A stretch of DNA of 64,000 nucleotides. It comes from Caulobacter sp. UNC358MFTsu5.1 (GTDB lineage Bacteria > Pseudomonadota > Alphaproteobacteria > Caulobacterales > Caulobacteraceae). The position numbers were made by a program, and so were the translations under genes. Below the pieces are notes generated by a model. It worked only from the letters and a program-made list of their open reading frames with translations. It was not told the DNA's origin and did no database searches. Positions 9,094 through 17,242 of this stretch are shown here, piece after piece. The stretch spans positions 248,092 to 312,091 of the forward strand of contig NZ_JONW01000010.1 of assembly GCF_000712075.1 (NCBI RefSeq), written 5' to 3'. Numbering within the stretch: the stretch's first letter is position 1; each line of letters begins with the position of its first letter.

Positions 9094-10286
9094 CGCAAAA
9101 GGTCCGCGGGCTGGCTGTTCTTGAGGATGCCCAGCGACAGGAAGCCGGACAGCATGGCGATGACGATCAGGAAGACCGAGACCAGCGCCACCAGGGCGGG
9201 CGGGAAGGCCATCGGCACGCCGTTGGCCGTGGCGATCAGCCAGACCAGCCAGGTCAGCAGGCCCGAGGCCAGGACCCCGACCACCCCGACCCAGAAGCTC
9301 AGCTCCATGACGATGTTGCGCAGGTCGCCCATCGACACGCCCAGGGCGCGCAGGCTGGCGAACTCCTTGATGTTGGCCATGATCGCCTGGCGCAGGGTCT
9401 GCCAGGTGATCACCACCCCGATGAACAGGCCCAGGAACGCCGAGAAGCCCAGGATGATGCCGATGATCTGGTCCTCGAACATCGCGCCGGAATTGGCGTC
9501 GGCTAGTTCCTGACGGGTCCAGGCGCGAAATTTGCCGTCGCCCTTCTTGTTCAGCTGTGCCGCGACGATCTCGGCGCGGGCCGGGTCGCGGATCTGCACC
9601 ATCAACGGGCCGACGCGCTGGCCGGTGTCGGCCTCGCCCAGCATCCTCAGGGTGTCGCGCGACATCACCAGGGTGGGCTGGATGATGTTGGGATAGCCGT
9701 CGGTGACCACGCCGATGGTGATGGTCTTGCCGTTGTACAGCGCCTTGTCGCCCTTCTTGACGCCCAGGCGGGGCAGGGCGGTGCGGTCCACCGCCACCGC
9801 GTAGGGCTGGCGCAGGGCCTCGACCATGCCCGGCGTGTAGTCGGTGGGCACGGTGACGTAGCCGGGGATGGCGTCGATGACGGTGACGTTGACGAACTCG
9901 CTCTTGCGTCCGCCCCCGCCGCCGCCCTTTCCGCCCTTCTTGGCGCGGGCCTCGGCCTTGGCCTGCTGCTCGGGCGACAGGATGTTCTGGAAGCGTCCGC
10001 CGGACCCGTCCAGCGGGGCCACCTGAACCACTTCGGGGTGGGTGTAGACCAGCGGAATCATCCGGCGCGGCAGGCCGGACGGGCCGCCGTTGAACAGCGC
10101 CTTGGCGCCCGGGCCCAGGACCATGATGTCCGCGCGGGCCCGATCGATCTGGGCGGTGAAGCCTTTGCCGATGCCGACGAAGATGCCGACCTGCGCCAGC
10201 ACGAGCAGGCCCGAGAAGGCCAGGGCGACGACCGCCGCCATGTATCTACGCCACTCGTACAACAGTGTGGCCAAGGCCAACGACAT
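9090..10286 (-). CDS. FtsX/MacB-type ABC permease (DevC-like)
   Basis: 398 residues with one N-terminal membrane helix (about residues 16-38), a large periplasmic domain and three C-terminal helices, the usual layout for MacB/FtsX/DevC permeases. Two starts are possible: a GTG at 10304 and the ATG at 10286. The ATG has GGGGAG 10 bases upstream and gives a conventional N-terminus ([14 protein letters not shown]), so it is preferred. It is the first gene of permease-ATPase-fusion protein. A Gly/Lys-rich insert ([17 protein letters not shown]) lies in the periplasmic domain. The transported substrate is unknown. Confidence 0.88.
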
Positions 10287-10598
10287 GCTTGAAACGCTCC
10301 CCACATCTAGGGTTGCAGCAATGACCGGTGAACTTCAAGCGGCCAAGTTAAATCGGGTTAAGGCGTGTCGGGCGGGCCATGGAAGCGGCGCCTTGCGCGT
10401 TTCGGCGGCGCGGACGCCGGCGCGCGCCGCCTGGCGAAGCGCGCCGATCCCCTCCCGCCGTATCGATGGCCGGGCCATTGTAGCGTTCCCGTAACAACTT
10501 GAAATGGGGCACGTTTTTCGCACCTCGCCGACCGCGTCGAGCCTTCGGCGCGGGCGCCCGGCGCAGGGACCGGCGCTCCTTCGTCAAAGGAGAGACAG
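10287..10598. promoter_or_regulatory. Divergent intergenic region (312 bases)
   Basis: No gene is evident. The region separates the divergent exporter operon and the EF-hand gene and must hold both promoters. Visible features are TTAA-N6-TTAA at 10348-10361 (one base short of the CtrA spacing), a GC-rich inverted tract near 10410-10445, an AT-richer stretch around 10480-10520 and a strong AAAGGAGAG ribosome-binding site just before 10599. Confidence 0.4.
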
Positions 10599-11354
10599 AT
10601 GACCATATCCAGTGTCGGGTCCTCATCGCTTCTGCAGCAGTTGATGCAGGCCAGGGCGACGACCGCGACCCAGACCGACTCCACGTCCAGCGAGGCGCTG
10701 TCGTCGATCGGGCAAAACCTGCAGACCGGCGGCAAGAACGGTCCGCCGCCGCCGATGCAGGGCTGGTCCTCGTCGGGCCAAGGTTTCGGGGCCGATACAT
10801 TGGCCTCGCTGCTGTCGACCCAGCAGACCGACCAGAGCGACCGCGCCGCCGCGATGTTCGCCGACGCCGACGCGGACGGCGACGGCTCGGTGACCAGCGA
10901 CGAGCTGGCCACGGCCATGGCGGCCCACGCCCCCGAGGACCTGCCGTCCGACGCGCCCAGCGCCACGGACATGGCGTCGAACATGATCTCCAGCGGCGAC
11001 AGCGACGGCGACGGCAAGCTGTCGGCCAGCGAGTTCCAGGCGATGAAGCCGCAGCACGGCGGACCGCACGGGGCCGGCGGACCGCCGCCTGGACCGCCGC
11101 CCTCCGGCGGGACCGACGAGAGCGGCTCGTCGACGTCCGACTCGACCGACCCGGCCGACCTGAACGGCGACGGCGTGGTCTCGGCGGCCGAACTGGCCCA
11201 GACCCTGAGCGCGTCGGTCGATCAGCTGGGTTCGGACGTCTCCAGCGACGCCTCGGACCTGATGCAGAAGCTCCTGGCCCAGCTGACCGCCAACCTCACC
11301 AGCACGACGACGTCCACCAGCTCGACCTCGTCCTCGGTCGACGTCGCGGCCTGA
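10599..11354 (+). CDS. EF-hand calcium-binding protein, low-complexity
   Basis: 251 residues with three canonical EF-hand loops: DADADGDGSVTSDEL (about residue 90), DSDGDGKLSASEF (about residue 133) and DLNGDGVVSAAEL (about residue 190), joined by Pro/Gly-rich and Ser/Thr-rich linkers. The C-terminus is almost pure Ser/Thr (TSTTTSTSSTSSSVDVAA). No signal peptide or membrane segment is visible. Related EF-hand proteins of xanthomonads and Caulobacter are poorly characterised. An AAAGGAGAG site 7 bases before the ATG supports the start. Calcium binding is a strong prediction; the role is unknown. Confidence 0.85.
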   Translation: MTISSVGSSSLLQQLMQARATTATQTDSTSSEALSSIGQNLQTGGKNGPPPPMQGWSSSGQGFGADTLASLLSTQQTDQSDRAAAMFADADADGDGSVTSDELATAMAAHAPEDLPSDAPSATDMASNMISSGDSDGDGKLSASEFQAMKPQHGGPHGAGGPPPGPPPSGGTDESGSSTSDSTDPADLNGDGVVSAAELAQTLSASVDQLGSDVSSDASDLMQKLLAQLTANLTSTTTSTSSTSSSVDVAA

Positions 11355-11376
11355 CGGCGGCCTGTTCCCGGGGCGC

Positions 11377-11407
11377 GCGAGGGTCGGGCAGTTCGCCCGG
11401 CCCTCGC
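11377..11407 (+). terminator. GC-rich hairpin after the EF-hand gene
   Basis: 13-base arms GCGAGGGTCGGGC (11377-11389) and GCCCGGCCCTCGC (11395-11407) pair with one T-G wobble around a 5-base loop, followed by GGTTTCG. The U tract is poor, so termination may be weak. Confidence 0.5.
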
Positions 11408-11507
11408 GGTTTCGCGCGCATACCGCTTGCGCGCCGCACCCCATTCATAGTCATTTGGGCCCTTGGCCGCGTCGCGGGGGCGCGTCGCTCATCTAGGATC
11501 CTTCGTC

Positions 11508-12791
11508 TTGATCTTCCTTCCCGAGAACGTCCAGGCCCTGGCGGGCGTGGCGCTGATCCTCGGCCTTTGCTGGCTCGTCTCCGAGAACCGCAAGCGCTTT
11601 CCGCTGGTTCTGGCCGTCTGCGCGATCGCCATCCAGCTGGTCCTGGTCTTCGTGCTGTTCCGCCTGCCGGCCACGCGCGACGCCCTGCAGGGCGTGAACG
11701 GCGCGGTCGAGGGCCTGGCCTCGTCGACTCAAGCCGGGACCAACTTCGTGTTCGGCTACCTGTCGGGCACCACGCCGCCCTATACCGAGACCAATCCGGG
11801 GGCCGGCTTCCTGTTCGCCTTCCGCGTCATGCCGGTGATCCTGGTGGTCTGCGCCCTGTCGGCCCTGCTGTGGCACTGGGGCATCCTGAAGTGGCTGGCC
11901 AAGGGGCTGGGCTTCCTGTTCCAGAAGACCCTGGGCCTGCGCGGCCCGCCGGCCCTGGCCACCGCCGCCACCATCTTCATGGGCCAGATCGAGGGGCCGA
12001 TCTTCATCCGCGCCTATCTGGAGCGCCTGACCCGTTCGGAGCTGTTCATGCTGATCGCGGTCGGCATGGCCTGCGTCAGCGGCTCGACCATGGTCGCCTA
12101 CGCCACCATCCTGCACGACGTCCTGCCCAACGCCGCCGCCCACGTGCTGGCCGCCTCGCTGATCTCGGCCCCGGCCGGGGTCCTGCTGGCCCGGATCATG
12201 GTGCCCGGCGACCCCAGCGAGAAGTCCGACGACCTGGACCTGGCCGAGGAGGACAAGACCTACGGCAGCTCGATCGACGCGGTCATGAAGGGCACCACCG
12301 ACGGTCTGCAGATCGCCCTGAACGTCGGCGCCACCCTGATCGTCTTCATCGCCCTGGCCACCATGGTCGACAAGATCCTGCTGGCCCTGCCGATGGTGGG
12401 CGGCGAGCACCTGAGCATCGCCCGCATCCTGGGCGTGATCTTCGCGCCCCTGGCCTGGGCCATGGGCATCCCGTGGAAGGAGGCCGGCGCGGCCGGCGGC
12501 CTGCTGGGCGTCAAGCTGATCCTGACCGAGTTCACCGCCTTCATCCAGCTGGCCAAGGTGGGCCCGGAGATGCTGGACCCGCGCACCCGGATGATCATGA
12601 CCTACGCCCTGTGCGGCTTCGCCAACATCGGCTCGGTGGGCATGAACGTCGCCGGCTTCTCGGTGCTGGTGCCCACGCGCCGGCAGGAGGTGCTGGGCCT
12701 GGTCTGGAAGGCGATGATGGCCGGCTTCCTGGCCACCTGCCTGACGGGCTCGCTGATCGGCCTGATGCCGCGCGGCTGGTTCGGCCTCTAG
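11508..12791 (+). CDS. Concentrative nucleoside transporter (NupC/CNT family)
   Basis: 427 residues with about ten membrane segments. It has the CNT-family GQIEGPIFIRAYL motif, which corresponds to the conserved G-x-T/E-E substrate-site region, and NIGSVGMNVAGFSVLVPTRRQEV near the C-terminus. It should import nucleosides with H+ or Na+. Two TTG starts are possible (11463 and 11508). The second follows TAGGATC and gives the usual short N-terminus before the first helix and the SENRK motif, so it is chosen. A family C repeat and a terminator hairpin follow. Confidence 0.9.
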   Translation: MIFLPENVQALAGVALILGLCWLVSENRKRFPLVLAVCAIAIQLVLVFVLFRLPATRDALQGVNGAVEGLASSTQAGTNFVFGYLSGTTPPYTETNPGAGFLFAFRVMPVILVVCALSALLWHWGILKWLAKGLGFLFQKTLGLRGPPALATAATIFMGQIEGPIFIRAYLERLTRSELFMLIAVGMACVSGSTMVAYATILHDVLPNAAAHVLAASLISAPAGVLLARIMVPGDPSEKSDDLDLAEEDKTYGSSIDAVMKGTTDGLQIALNVGATLIVFIALATMVDKILLALPMVGGEHLSIARILGVIFAPLAWAMGIPWKEAGAAGGLLGVKLILTEFTAFIQLAKVGPEMLDPRTRMIMTYALCGFANIGSVGMNVAGFSVLVPTRRQEVLGLVWKAMMAGFLATCLTGSLIGLMPRGWFGL

Positions 12792-12792
12792 A

Positions 12793-12842
12793 TCCTCCCC
12801 CCCCCCCCCCCCCGGGGAGGTGTCCCGAAGGGACTGAGGGGG
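12793..12842. repeat. Family C repeat with 17-base poly-C tract
   Basis: CCT followed by 17 consecutive C (12797-12813), then GGGGAGG, TGTCCCGAAGGGACT and GAGGGGGT. This is the family C core in which the usual CCCCCTCCGGGGG loop has become a homopolymer. It begins just after the nucleoside transporter stop. The exact run length is uncertain because such tracts slip both in cells and in sequencing. Confidence 0.75.
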
Positions 12843-12867
12843 TTTCCTTCCCTCACGGAACCGAAGC

Positions 12868-12898
12868 ATCCTCCCGGTCAAAAGCCGGGAGGATTTTT
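12868..12898 (+). terminator. Hairpin with U tract that also covers the GST ribosome-binding site
   Basis: Perfect arms ATCCTCCCGG (12868-12877) and CCGGGAGGAT (12885-12894) with TTTTT at 12894-12898. By form it is a rho-independent terminator for the nucleoside transporter. The 3' arm contains GGGAGGA, the only plausible Shine-Dalgarno for the TTG start at 12901, so the same hairpin would hide that site in any read-through mRNA. Confidence 0.8.
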
Positions 12899-12900
12899 CG

Positions 12901-13518
12901 TTGAAGCTCTACGACAGCCGCCGTGCTCCCAATCCCCGCCGCGTGCGGTGGTTCATGGCCGAGAAGGGCATCGACGACATCGAGATCGTCGACGTCGACA
13001 TCTTCGGCGGCCAGCACCGCACCCCCGAATACCTGGCCAAGGCCGGCCTGCCCAACGTTCCGGCGCTGGAGATGGACAACGGCCAGACGATCACCGAGTC
13101 GGTGGCCATCTGCCGCTTCCTGGAAAGCCGCTATCCGCAGCCCAACCTGTTCGGCGAGGACGCCTGCGAGGCGGCGGTGATCGAGATGTGGTCGCGCCGG
13201 GCCGAGATGATGGTGGCCACGCCGTTGATGATGCTGGTCCGGCACACCCATCCGGCCCTGGCGGCCATCGAGACCCAGGTCCCCGAGATCGCGGCCGGCA
13301 ATCGCACCATCGCGGAGCGGGGGCTGAAGATGCTGGACCGCCACCTGGCCGAAAGCGAATTCATCGCCTGCGAGCGCGTGACCATGGCCGACATCCTGGC
13401 CGCCACCGGCCTCGACTTCGCCCGCATGGCCCGGTTCCGACCCGACCCGGAGCTGGCCAACGTCAAGCGTTGGCTGGACGGCATGATGGCCCGGCCGGCC
13501 GCGAAGGCGGGGGTCTGA
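12901..13518 (+). CDS. Glutathione S-transferase family protein
   Basis: 205 residues from a TTG start. It has an N-terminal thioredoxin-like domain (MKLYDSRRAPNPRRVRWFMAEKG, NVPALEMDNGQTITESVAICRFLE, with cis-Pro in VPAL and the ESVAI glutathione-binding turn) and an all-helical C-terminal domain. It probably conjugates or reduces electrophiles with glutathione in the cytoplasm. GGGAGGA lies 8 bases before the TTG inside a terminator-like hairpin, which suggests structure-dependent expression. A family C repeat follows the stop. Confidence 0.88.
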   Translation: MKLYDSRRAPNPRRVRWFMAEKGIDDIEIVDVDIFGGQHRTPEYLAKAGLPNVPALEMDNGQTITESVAICRFLESRYPQPNLFGEDACEAAVIEMWSRRAEMMVATPLMMLVRHTHPALAAIETQVPEIAAGNRTIAERGLKMLDRHLAESEFIACERVTMADILAATGLDFARMARFRPDPELANVKRWLDGMMARPAAKAGV

Positions 13519-13520
13519 TC

Positions 13521-13560
13521 CTCCCCCTCCGGGGGAGGTGGCCCGAAGGGCCGGAGGGGG
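13521..13560. repeat. Family C repeat, short copy
   Basis: CCTCCCCCTCCGGGGGAGG hairpin followed by TGGCCCGAAGGGCC and GGAGGGGGTC, filling the whole gap between the convergent GST and thioesterase stops. It probably works as a bidirectional 3'-end hairpin here. Confidence 0.8.
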
Positions 13561-14010
13561 TCAGCGCGGCCGGATCTTCTTGATCACGCCCGAGAAGTTC
13601 AGCATTGGCGCGCCGCCGGTCGAGATCAGGCCGCGCACGAACAGCAGCGAGCCGCCGGCCTTGGTGACCTCGCCGGTCGATTCCACCAGGTCGCCGGCCT
13701 TGGCCGGGCCCAGGAACTCGCCGTTCAGGCTGACGGTCACGGCGCGGACGTCCTTCAGGTGCGCCCACGAGATCGAGAACAGCGAATAGTCGGCGAAGGT
13801 CATCATGCAGCCGCCGTGCATGAAGCCGCCGCCGTTCATGTGGCGGGCCTCGGCGCGGAAGGCGCTGCGGACGACGCCGTTCTCCTCCTTGAAGTAGAAC
13901 GGCCCGGTCTGGTCCTCGAAGGCGTCCATGCCGGCCCAGGTGCGCCAGCCGGCCCACTCGCCGTCCGTCACCAGCTTGGGTCCGTCCCAGATCTCGTTGC
14001 CGCCGTCCAT
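13561..14010 (-). CDS. PaaI-family hotdog thioesterase
   Basis: 149 residues with a hotdog fold signature: HMNGGGFMHGGCMMTFADYSLF carries the PaaI HGG motif, followed by AVTVSLNGEFLGPAKAGDLV and a terminal strand block. Such enzymes hydrolyse acyl-CoA thioesters, often aromatic acyl-CoA. The start is the ATG at 14010 (MDGGNEIWDGPKL); the frame continues much further upstream but only as antisense of the next gene. It is a single gene, convergent with the GST. Confidence 0.88.
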   Translation of the reverse strand: MDGGNEIWDGPKLVTDGEWAGWRTWAGMDAFEDQTGPFYFKEENGVVRSAFRAEARHMNGGGFMHGGCMMTFADYSLFSISWAHLKDVRAVTVSLNGEFLGPAKAGDLVESTGEVTKAGGSLLFVRGLISTGGAPMLNFSGVIKKIRPR

Positions 14011-14169
14011 CCGTCCCTTGCCCCGTTTTTCCTTGGGTTGTCTTTGAGGACCTAAGGCCCGGCGGCCAGGCGCGCAAGTCGGCCCATGCCATAGGGTGTC
14101 AGCAACAATCGGCGTGACGGCCCCCGGTCGCGCCGTGCACAGTCCGGGCGACTCGGCGGGGAGGGGCTC

Positions 14170-15027
14170 ATGACGGTCGGAAAGCGGATGGCGTGGATCG
14201 CGGCGGGGATCGCCGCGGTGATGCTGGCGGGCCCGGCCTGGGCCGGCGTGATGTCGCCGTTCGAGTTCCGGCTGGAGCTGCGCGACGCCATCCACCGGTT
14301 GTCGCCGAAGGCCAAGATCGAAATGGTGGGCGACGACGCCCTGCGCGTCGTGCCGCCGGGATCCAAGCCCGACGACGGGGTCTCGCTGTTCATCGGCAAC
14401 GCCTATCAGCGCTATCTGAACAAGCCCGAGCTGCTGGAGACCATCGTCGGCCAGATGGCGCGGTCGGCGCTGGGCGACAGCGATCAGGCCGCGGTCACCC
14501 CGGAAAGCCTGGTCGTGCTGATCCGGCCCAAGGACTACGTGACCGCGCCCGGCGCCGAGACGGTCAAGATGCTGACGCGGCCGTTCGCGGGGGACTTCAT
14601 CGAGATCATCGCCGTCGACGGGGAGGAGACCTTCACCATGCCCCCCGCCGACAAGGTCACGCCGCTGTTCCCCGACGTGGCGGCGGCCTGGGCGCGGGCC
14701 GACGCCAACACCCGCGCCAAGATGGGGCGCATGGAGATCGACACCCTGGAGCCCGGGGTCTGGACCATCACCAACCAGAGCAGCCTGGCCCTGAACTTCG
14801 TCGACCAGCCCGACACCTGGGCGGTCCACGGCGTGACCATGACCGGCGACCCCGTCGCGGTCTTCTCGCAGCGCAATCTCTTGCTGCTGGTCGACGGGGG
14901 GGATAAGGAGCGGCTGGAACGCGTCGCGATGTTCGTCGATCAAATCGCCGGCGACCCCGAAATCATCTCCACGACCATGTTCACGCGTCACAACGGCGTC
15001 TGGTCCGTGCTCGAGCGAAAACCATGA
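14170..15027 (+). CDS. Exported DUF1444-family protein
   Basis: 285 residues: a signal peptide (about residues 1-25, LAGPAWAG) and one DUF1444 (YtpQ-like) domain covering the rest, with the typical LFIGNAYQRYL and AVDGEETFTMPPADKV segments and a C-terminal NGVWSVLERKP. The function of the family is unknown. An export signal is a little unusual for it. The GGGGAGGGGCTC before the ATG is a good ribosome-binding site. The stop overlaps the start of the DUF3253 gene by 4 bases. Confidence 0.75.
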   Translation: MTVGKRMAWIAAGIAAVMLAGPAWAGVMSPFEFRLELRDAIHRLSPKAKIEMVGDDALRVVPPGSKPDDGVSLFIGNAYQRYLNKPELLETIVGQMARSALGDSDQAAVTPESLVVLIRPKDYVTAPGAETVKMLTRPFAGDFIEIIAVDGEETFTMPPADKVTPLFPDVAAAWARADANTRAKMGRMEIDTLEPGVWTITNQSSLALNFVDQPDTWAVHGVTMTGDPVAVFSQRNLLLLVDGGDKERLERVAMFVDQIAGDPEIISTTMFTRHNGVWSVLERKP

Positions 15028-15317
15028 CCACCCCGATCCAAGACACCATCCTTTCGCAGCTGGCCGCCGTGGCGCCGGGCAAGTCCATCGATCCGATGTC
15101 GGTGGCCAAGGCGATCCAGCCCGAGCGCTGGCAGCGCCTGCTGGGCCATATCCGCACCGACGCCATCGAGCTGGCGCGCCAGGGCCAGATCGTCATCCTG
15201 CGCCACAACAAGCCCGCCGACCCCGAGACCTTCCGCGGCGTTTACCGCCTGCGCCTGCGCCAGGACGGCGACCCGACCAGCTTCGAGAAGGTCGCGGACG
15301 AGGGCGGCGAGGACTGA
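15024..15317 (+). CDS. DUF3253-domain protein
   Basis: 97 residues covering a winged-helix-like DUF3253 domain (KSIDPMSVAKAIQPERWQRLLGHIRTDAIELARQGQIVILRHNKPADP). The ATG overlaps the upstream stop (ATGA), so it is translationally coupled to the DUF1444 gene. The family is small and uncharacterised; the fold hints at DNA or protein binding, not catalysis. Confidence 0.8.
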   Translation: MTTPIQDTILSQLAAVAPGKSIDPMSVAKAIQPERWQRLLGHIRTDAIELARQGQIVILRHNKPADPETFRGVYRLRLRQDGDPTSFEKVADEGGED

Positions 15318-15348
15318 TCGCACCTAAGTCTTGATTCAAAACGCGATC

Positions 15349-15387
15349 GGTGGACCTATGAGTTGAACTCATAAGGGAGGGTCCACC
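15349..15387 (+). promoter_or_regulatory. Nested palindromes enclosing the GST ribosome-binding site
   Basis: A perfect palindrome TATGAGTT-G-AACTCATA (15357-15373) sits inside a second inverted repeat GGTGGACC (15349-15356) / GGTCCACC (15380-15387). The outer repeat abuts the ATG at 15388 and the AGGGAGG Shine-Dalgarno lies between the inner palindrome and the outer 3' arm. As DNA, the inner palindrome is a good operator for a dimeric repressor; as RNA, the whole would trap the ribosome-binding site. Confidence 0.7.
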
Positions 15388-16029
15388 ATGATCGTCTACG
15401 GCTCGTCTCTGTCGCCCTATGTGCGCAAGACCCTGGCCTTCGGGGCCGAGAAGGGGCTGACGCTGGAGAACAAGGTCCCGCGGCCCGGCGAACCCGACGC
15501 CGAGTTCCTGGCCTGCAGCCCGTTCAAGAAGATCCCGGGCTTCAAGGACGGCGATTTCCAGATCTCCGACTCCTCGGCGATCATCACCTATCTGGAAGCC
15601 CTGCATCCCGAGCCGAACCTGATCCCGACCGACCCGCGCAACCGCGCCCGGGCGATCTGGTTCGAGGAATTCGCCGACACCATCGTGGTCGCCGCCGCCG
15701 GGCCGCTGTTCTTCAACCGCATCGTGGGCCCCAAGTTCATGGGCGTGACCGGCGACGAGGGCGCCTGCGTCAAGGCCGAGCGCGAGACGATCCCGCCGCT
15801 GCTCGACTATCTGGAACGCATCGTGCCCGACGCCGGCGGCTTCCTGCTGGAGGATCGGATCACCCTGGCGGACCTCGCCGTGGCCAGCCCGTTCGCCAAT
15901 CTCGATCATCTCAGCTTCGACCTGTCGGCCTGGCCCCGGACCAAGGCCTATGTCGAGGCGATCCTGGCCCGGCCCTCGTTCGCCGAGCGGGTCGCCAAGG
16001 AAAAGCGCCTGCTGGGCGCGGTGGCCTAG
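15388..16029 (+). CDS. Glutathione S-transferase family protein
   Basis: 213 residues: thioredoxin-like N-terminal domain (MIVYGSSLSPYVRKTLAFGAEKG with Ser at the active position, IPGFKDGDFQISDSSAIITYLE) and a helical C-terminal domain with the N-capping box LADLAVASPF. It probably conjugates electrophiles to glutathione. It is preceded by a striking palindromic leader and its stop overlaps that of the convergent amidase by the shared CTAG. Confidence 0.88.
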   Translation: MIVYGSSLSPYVRKTLAFGAEKGLTLENKVPRPGEPDAEFLACSPFKKIPGFKDGDFQISDSSAIITYLEALHPEPNLIPTDPRNRARAIWFEEFADTIVVAAAGPLFFNRIVGPKFMGVTGDEGACVKAERETIPPLLDYLERIVPDAGGFLLEDRITLADLAVASPFANLDHLSFDLSAWPRTKAYVEAILARPSFAERVAKEKRLLGAVA

Positions 16030-17093
16030 GAGCCGGACAGGCCCAGGAACTTGAACGGCGTCGCCGGCTTGAAGTCGGCGGTCGCGTCGCCCGAATAGGT
16101 GTGGTCCTGGTCCTTGCCCAGGTCGAGCCGCTTCACCGGCGCCTTCTCCGAGAAGTCGATCTTCTTGAGGTCCACCCAGAAGGTGTTGGGCGTCAGGGCG
16201 GACTCGAAGAAGTAGAGCTTGCGCTTGTGGTCGAACACAGTGCGCCAGCGGGTCGATGAGATGTTCGGCTCGTCGGGGGTGGTGATCCCGTAGGGCACCG
16301 AGGCGTTTCGGATCACGCTGAACACGCTGGCCAGGGCGCGGTTGGGGTCCTCGTCCTTGGGAATGGCGTCGACGTAGAACGCGGCGCGGGCGAAGCGGTC
16401 AGAGGCCCGGTTCGTGCCGGGCAGCATCACCGTGCCGCCGATCTGCTTCCAGTAGGCGACCAGGGCCAGCTGCTGGTCGAAGGTCGGCGAGTTGGTCATC
16501 ACCTGGTACTGCCGGCCGTGGTGGATCACCTGCTTGCCGCCGACATATTCGACGATGGCGCTGTCGCCGGTGGCGTCCGACATCGACAGGTGCAGGGTGG
16601 CCAGGCGCTGCTCGCCGGGCACGGCGTCGGTGACGATGGTGAAGGGCTCCTTCTCCAGCGCCGCCACGGCCTCGGCGACGGTGGCGTAGTTGTCCAGCAC
16701 GTACTGGGCCCAGGCGGCGATGGTCAGGCCCGGCTTGCTGTCCTTGCCGAACGGCGGGTACTGCGACTCCACCAGCCACAGCACGTTGGCCATCAGGCCC
16801 TTCTCGTTGACGCCGTCGGTGGTCGAGATCTCGTAGCCGGTGGCGATCACGCTGCCGTATTTCGAGGTCCACTTGATCGAGTTGGAGCCGGCCTGGCCGT
16901 CGCGGGCCATGCCGCGCGGGAAGATCCAGAGGTTGGTCTGGACGTCCACCTTCCAGTCCATCGACCGGGCGGTGATGATGTTGTCGTTCGGGCCCAGATA
17001 GACCACGCGGGTGCAGGCCTGGGCGATGGGCGCGGCCAGGGTGACGGCGATGGCCAGGGCGACGACGATCCAGGCGGCGAGCGTCTGCGGCAT
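16026..17093 (-). CDS. Exported Ntn-type linear amide C-N hydrolase (choloylglycine hydrolase family)
   Basis: 355 residues with a signal peptide ending PIAQA and then CTRVVYLGPNDNIITARSMDW. Removal of the signal would expose the N-terminal Cys nucleophile typical of choloylglycine/penicillin V acylase-type Ntn hydrolases. DGVNEKGL and the YQVMTNSPTFDQQL Asn segment also fit. It should hydrolyse linear amides in the periplasm (bile-salt, acyl-homoserine-lactone or N-acyl amino acid type). The ATG at 17093 has GGAGGAAA 5-8 bases upstream; a longer start at 17120 lacks one. Confidence 0.85.
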   Translation of the reverse strand: MPQTLAAWIVVALAIAVTLAAPIAQACTRVVYLGPNDNIITARSMDWKVDVQTNLWIFPRGMARDGQAGSNSIKWTSKYGSVIATGYEISTTDGVNEKGLMANVLWLVESQYPPFGKDSKPGLTIAAWAQYVLDNYATVAEAVAALEKEPFTIVTDAVPGEQRLATLHLSMSDATGDSAIVEYVGGKQVIHHGRQYQVMTNSPTFDQQLALVAYWKQIGGTVMLPGTNRASDRFARAAFYVDAIPKDEDPNRALASVFSVIRNASVPYGITTPDEPNISSTRWRTVFDHKRKLYFFESALTPNTFWVDLKKIDFSEKAPVKRLDLGKDQDHTYSGDATADFKPATPFKFLGLSGS

Positions 17094-17242
17094 GACGGTT
17101 TCCTCCGTGTGGAAGGCCATTGATGGGGTGTCCGCCCGAGACCGGACAATCGGGGATCGCCTCTAGCCGGCCTCCTGCGATTTCCCGATCCGCGACGCCG
17201 CGCCCCGCTTGCCATCCGGGGCGCAGGGCCTAAGTCAGCGGC

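Noticed and set aside
10348-10361. TTAA-N6-TTAA resembling a CtrA binding site
   Set aside because: The Caulobacter CtrA consensus needs a 7-base spacer; here it is 6, and no second supporting motif is present.
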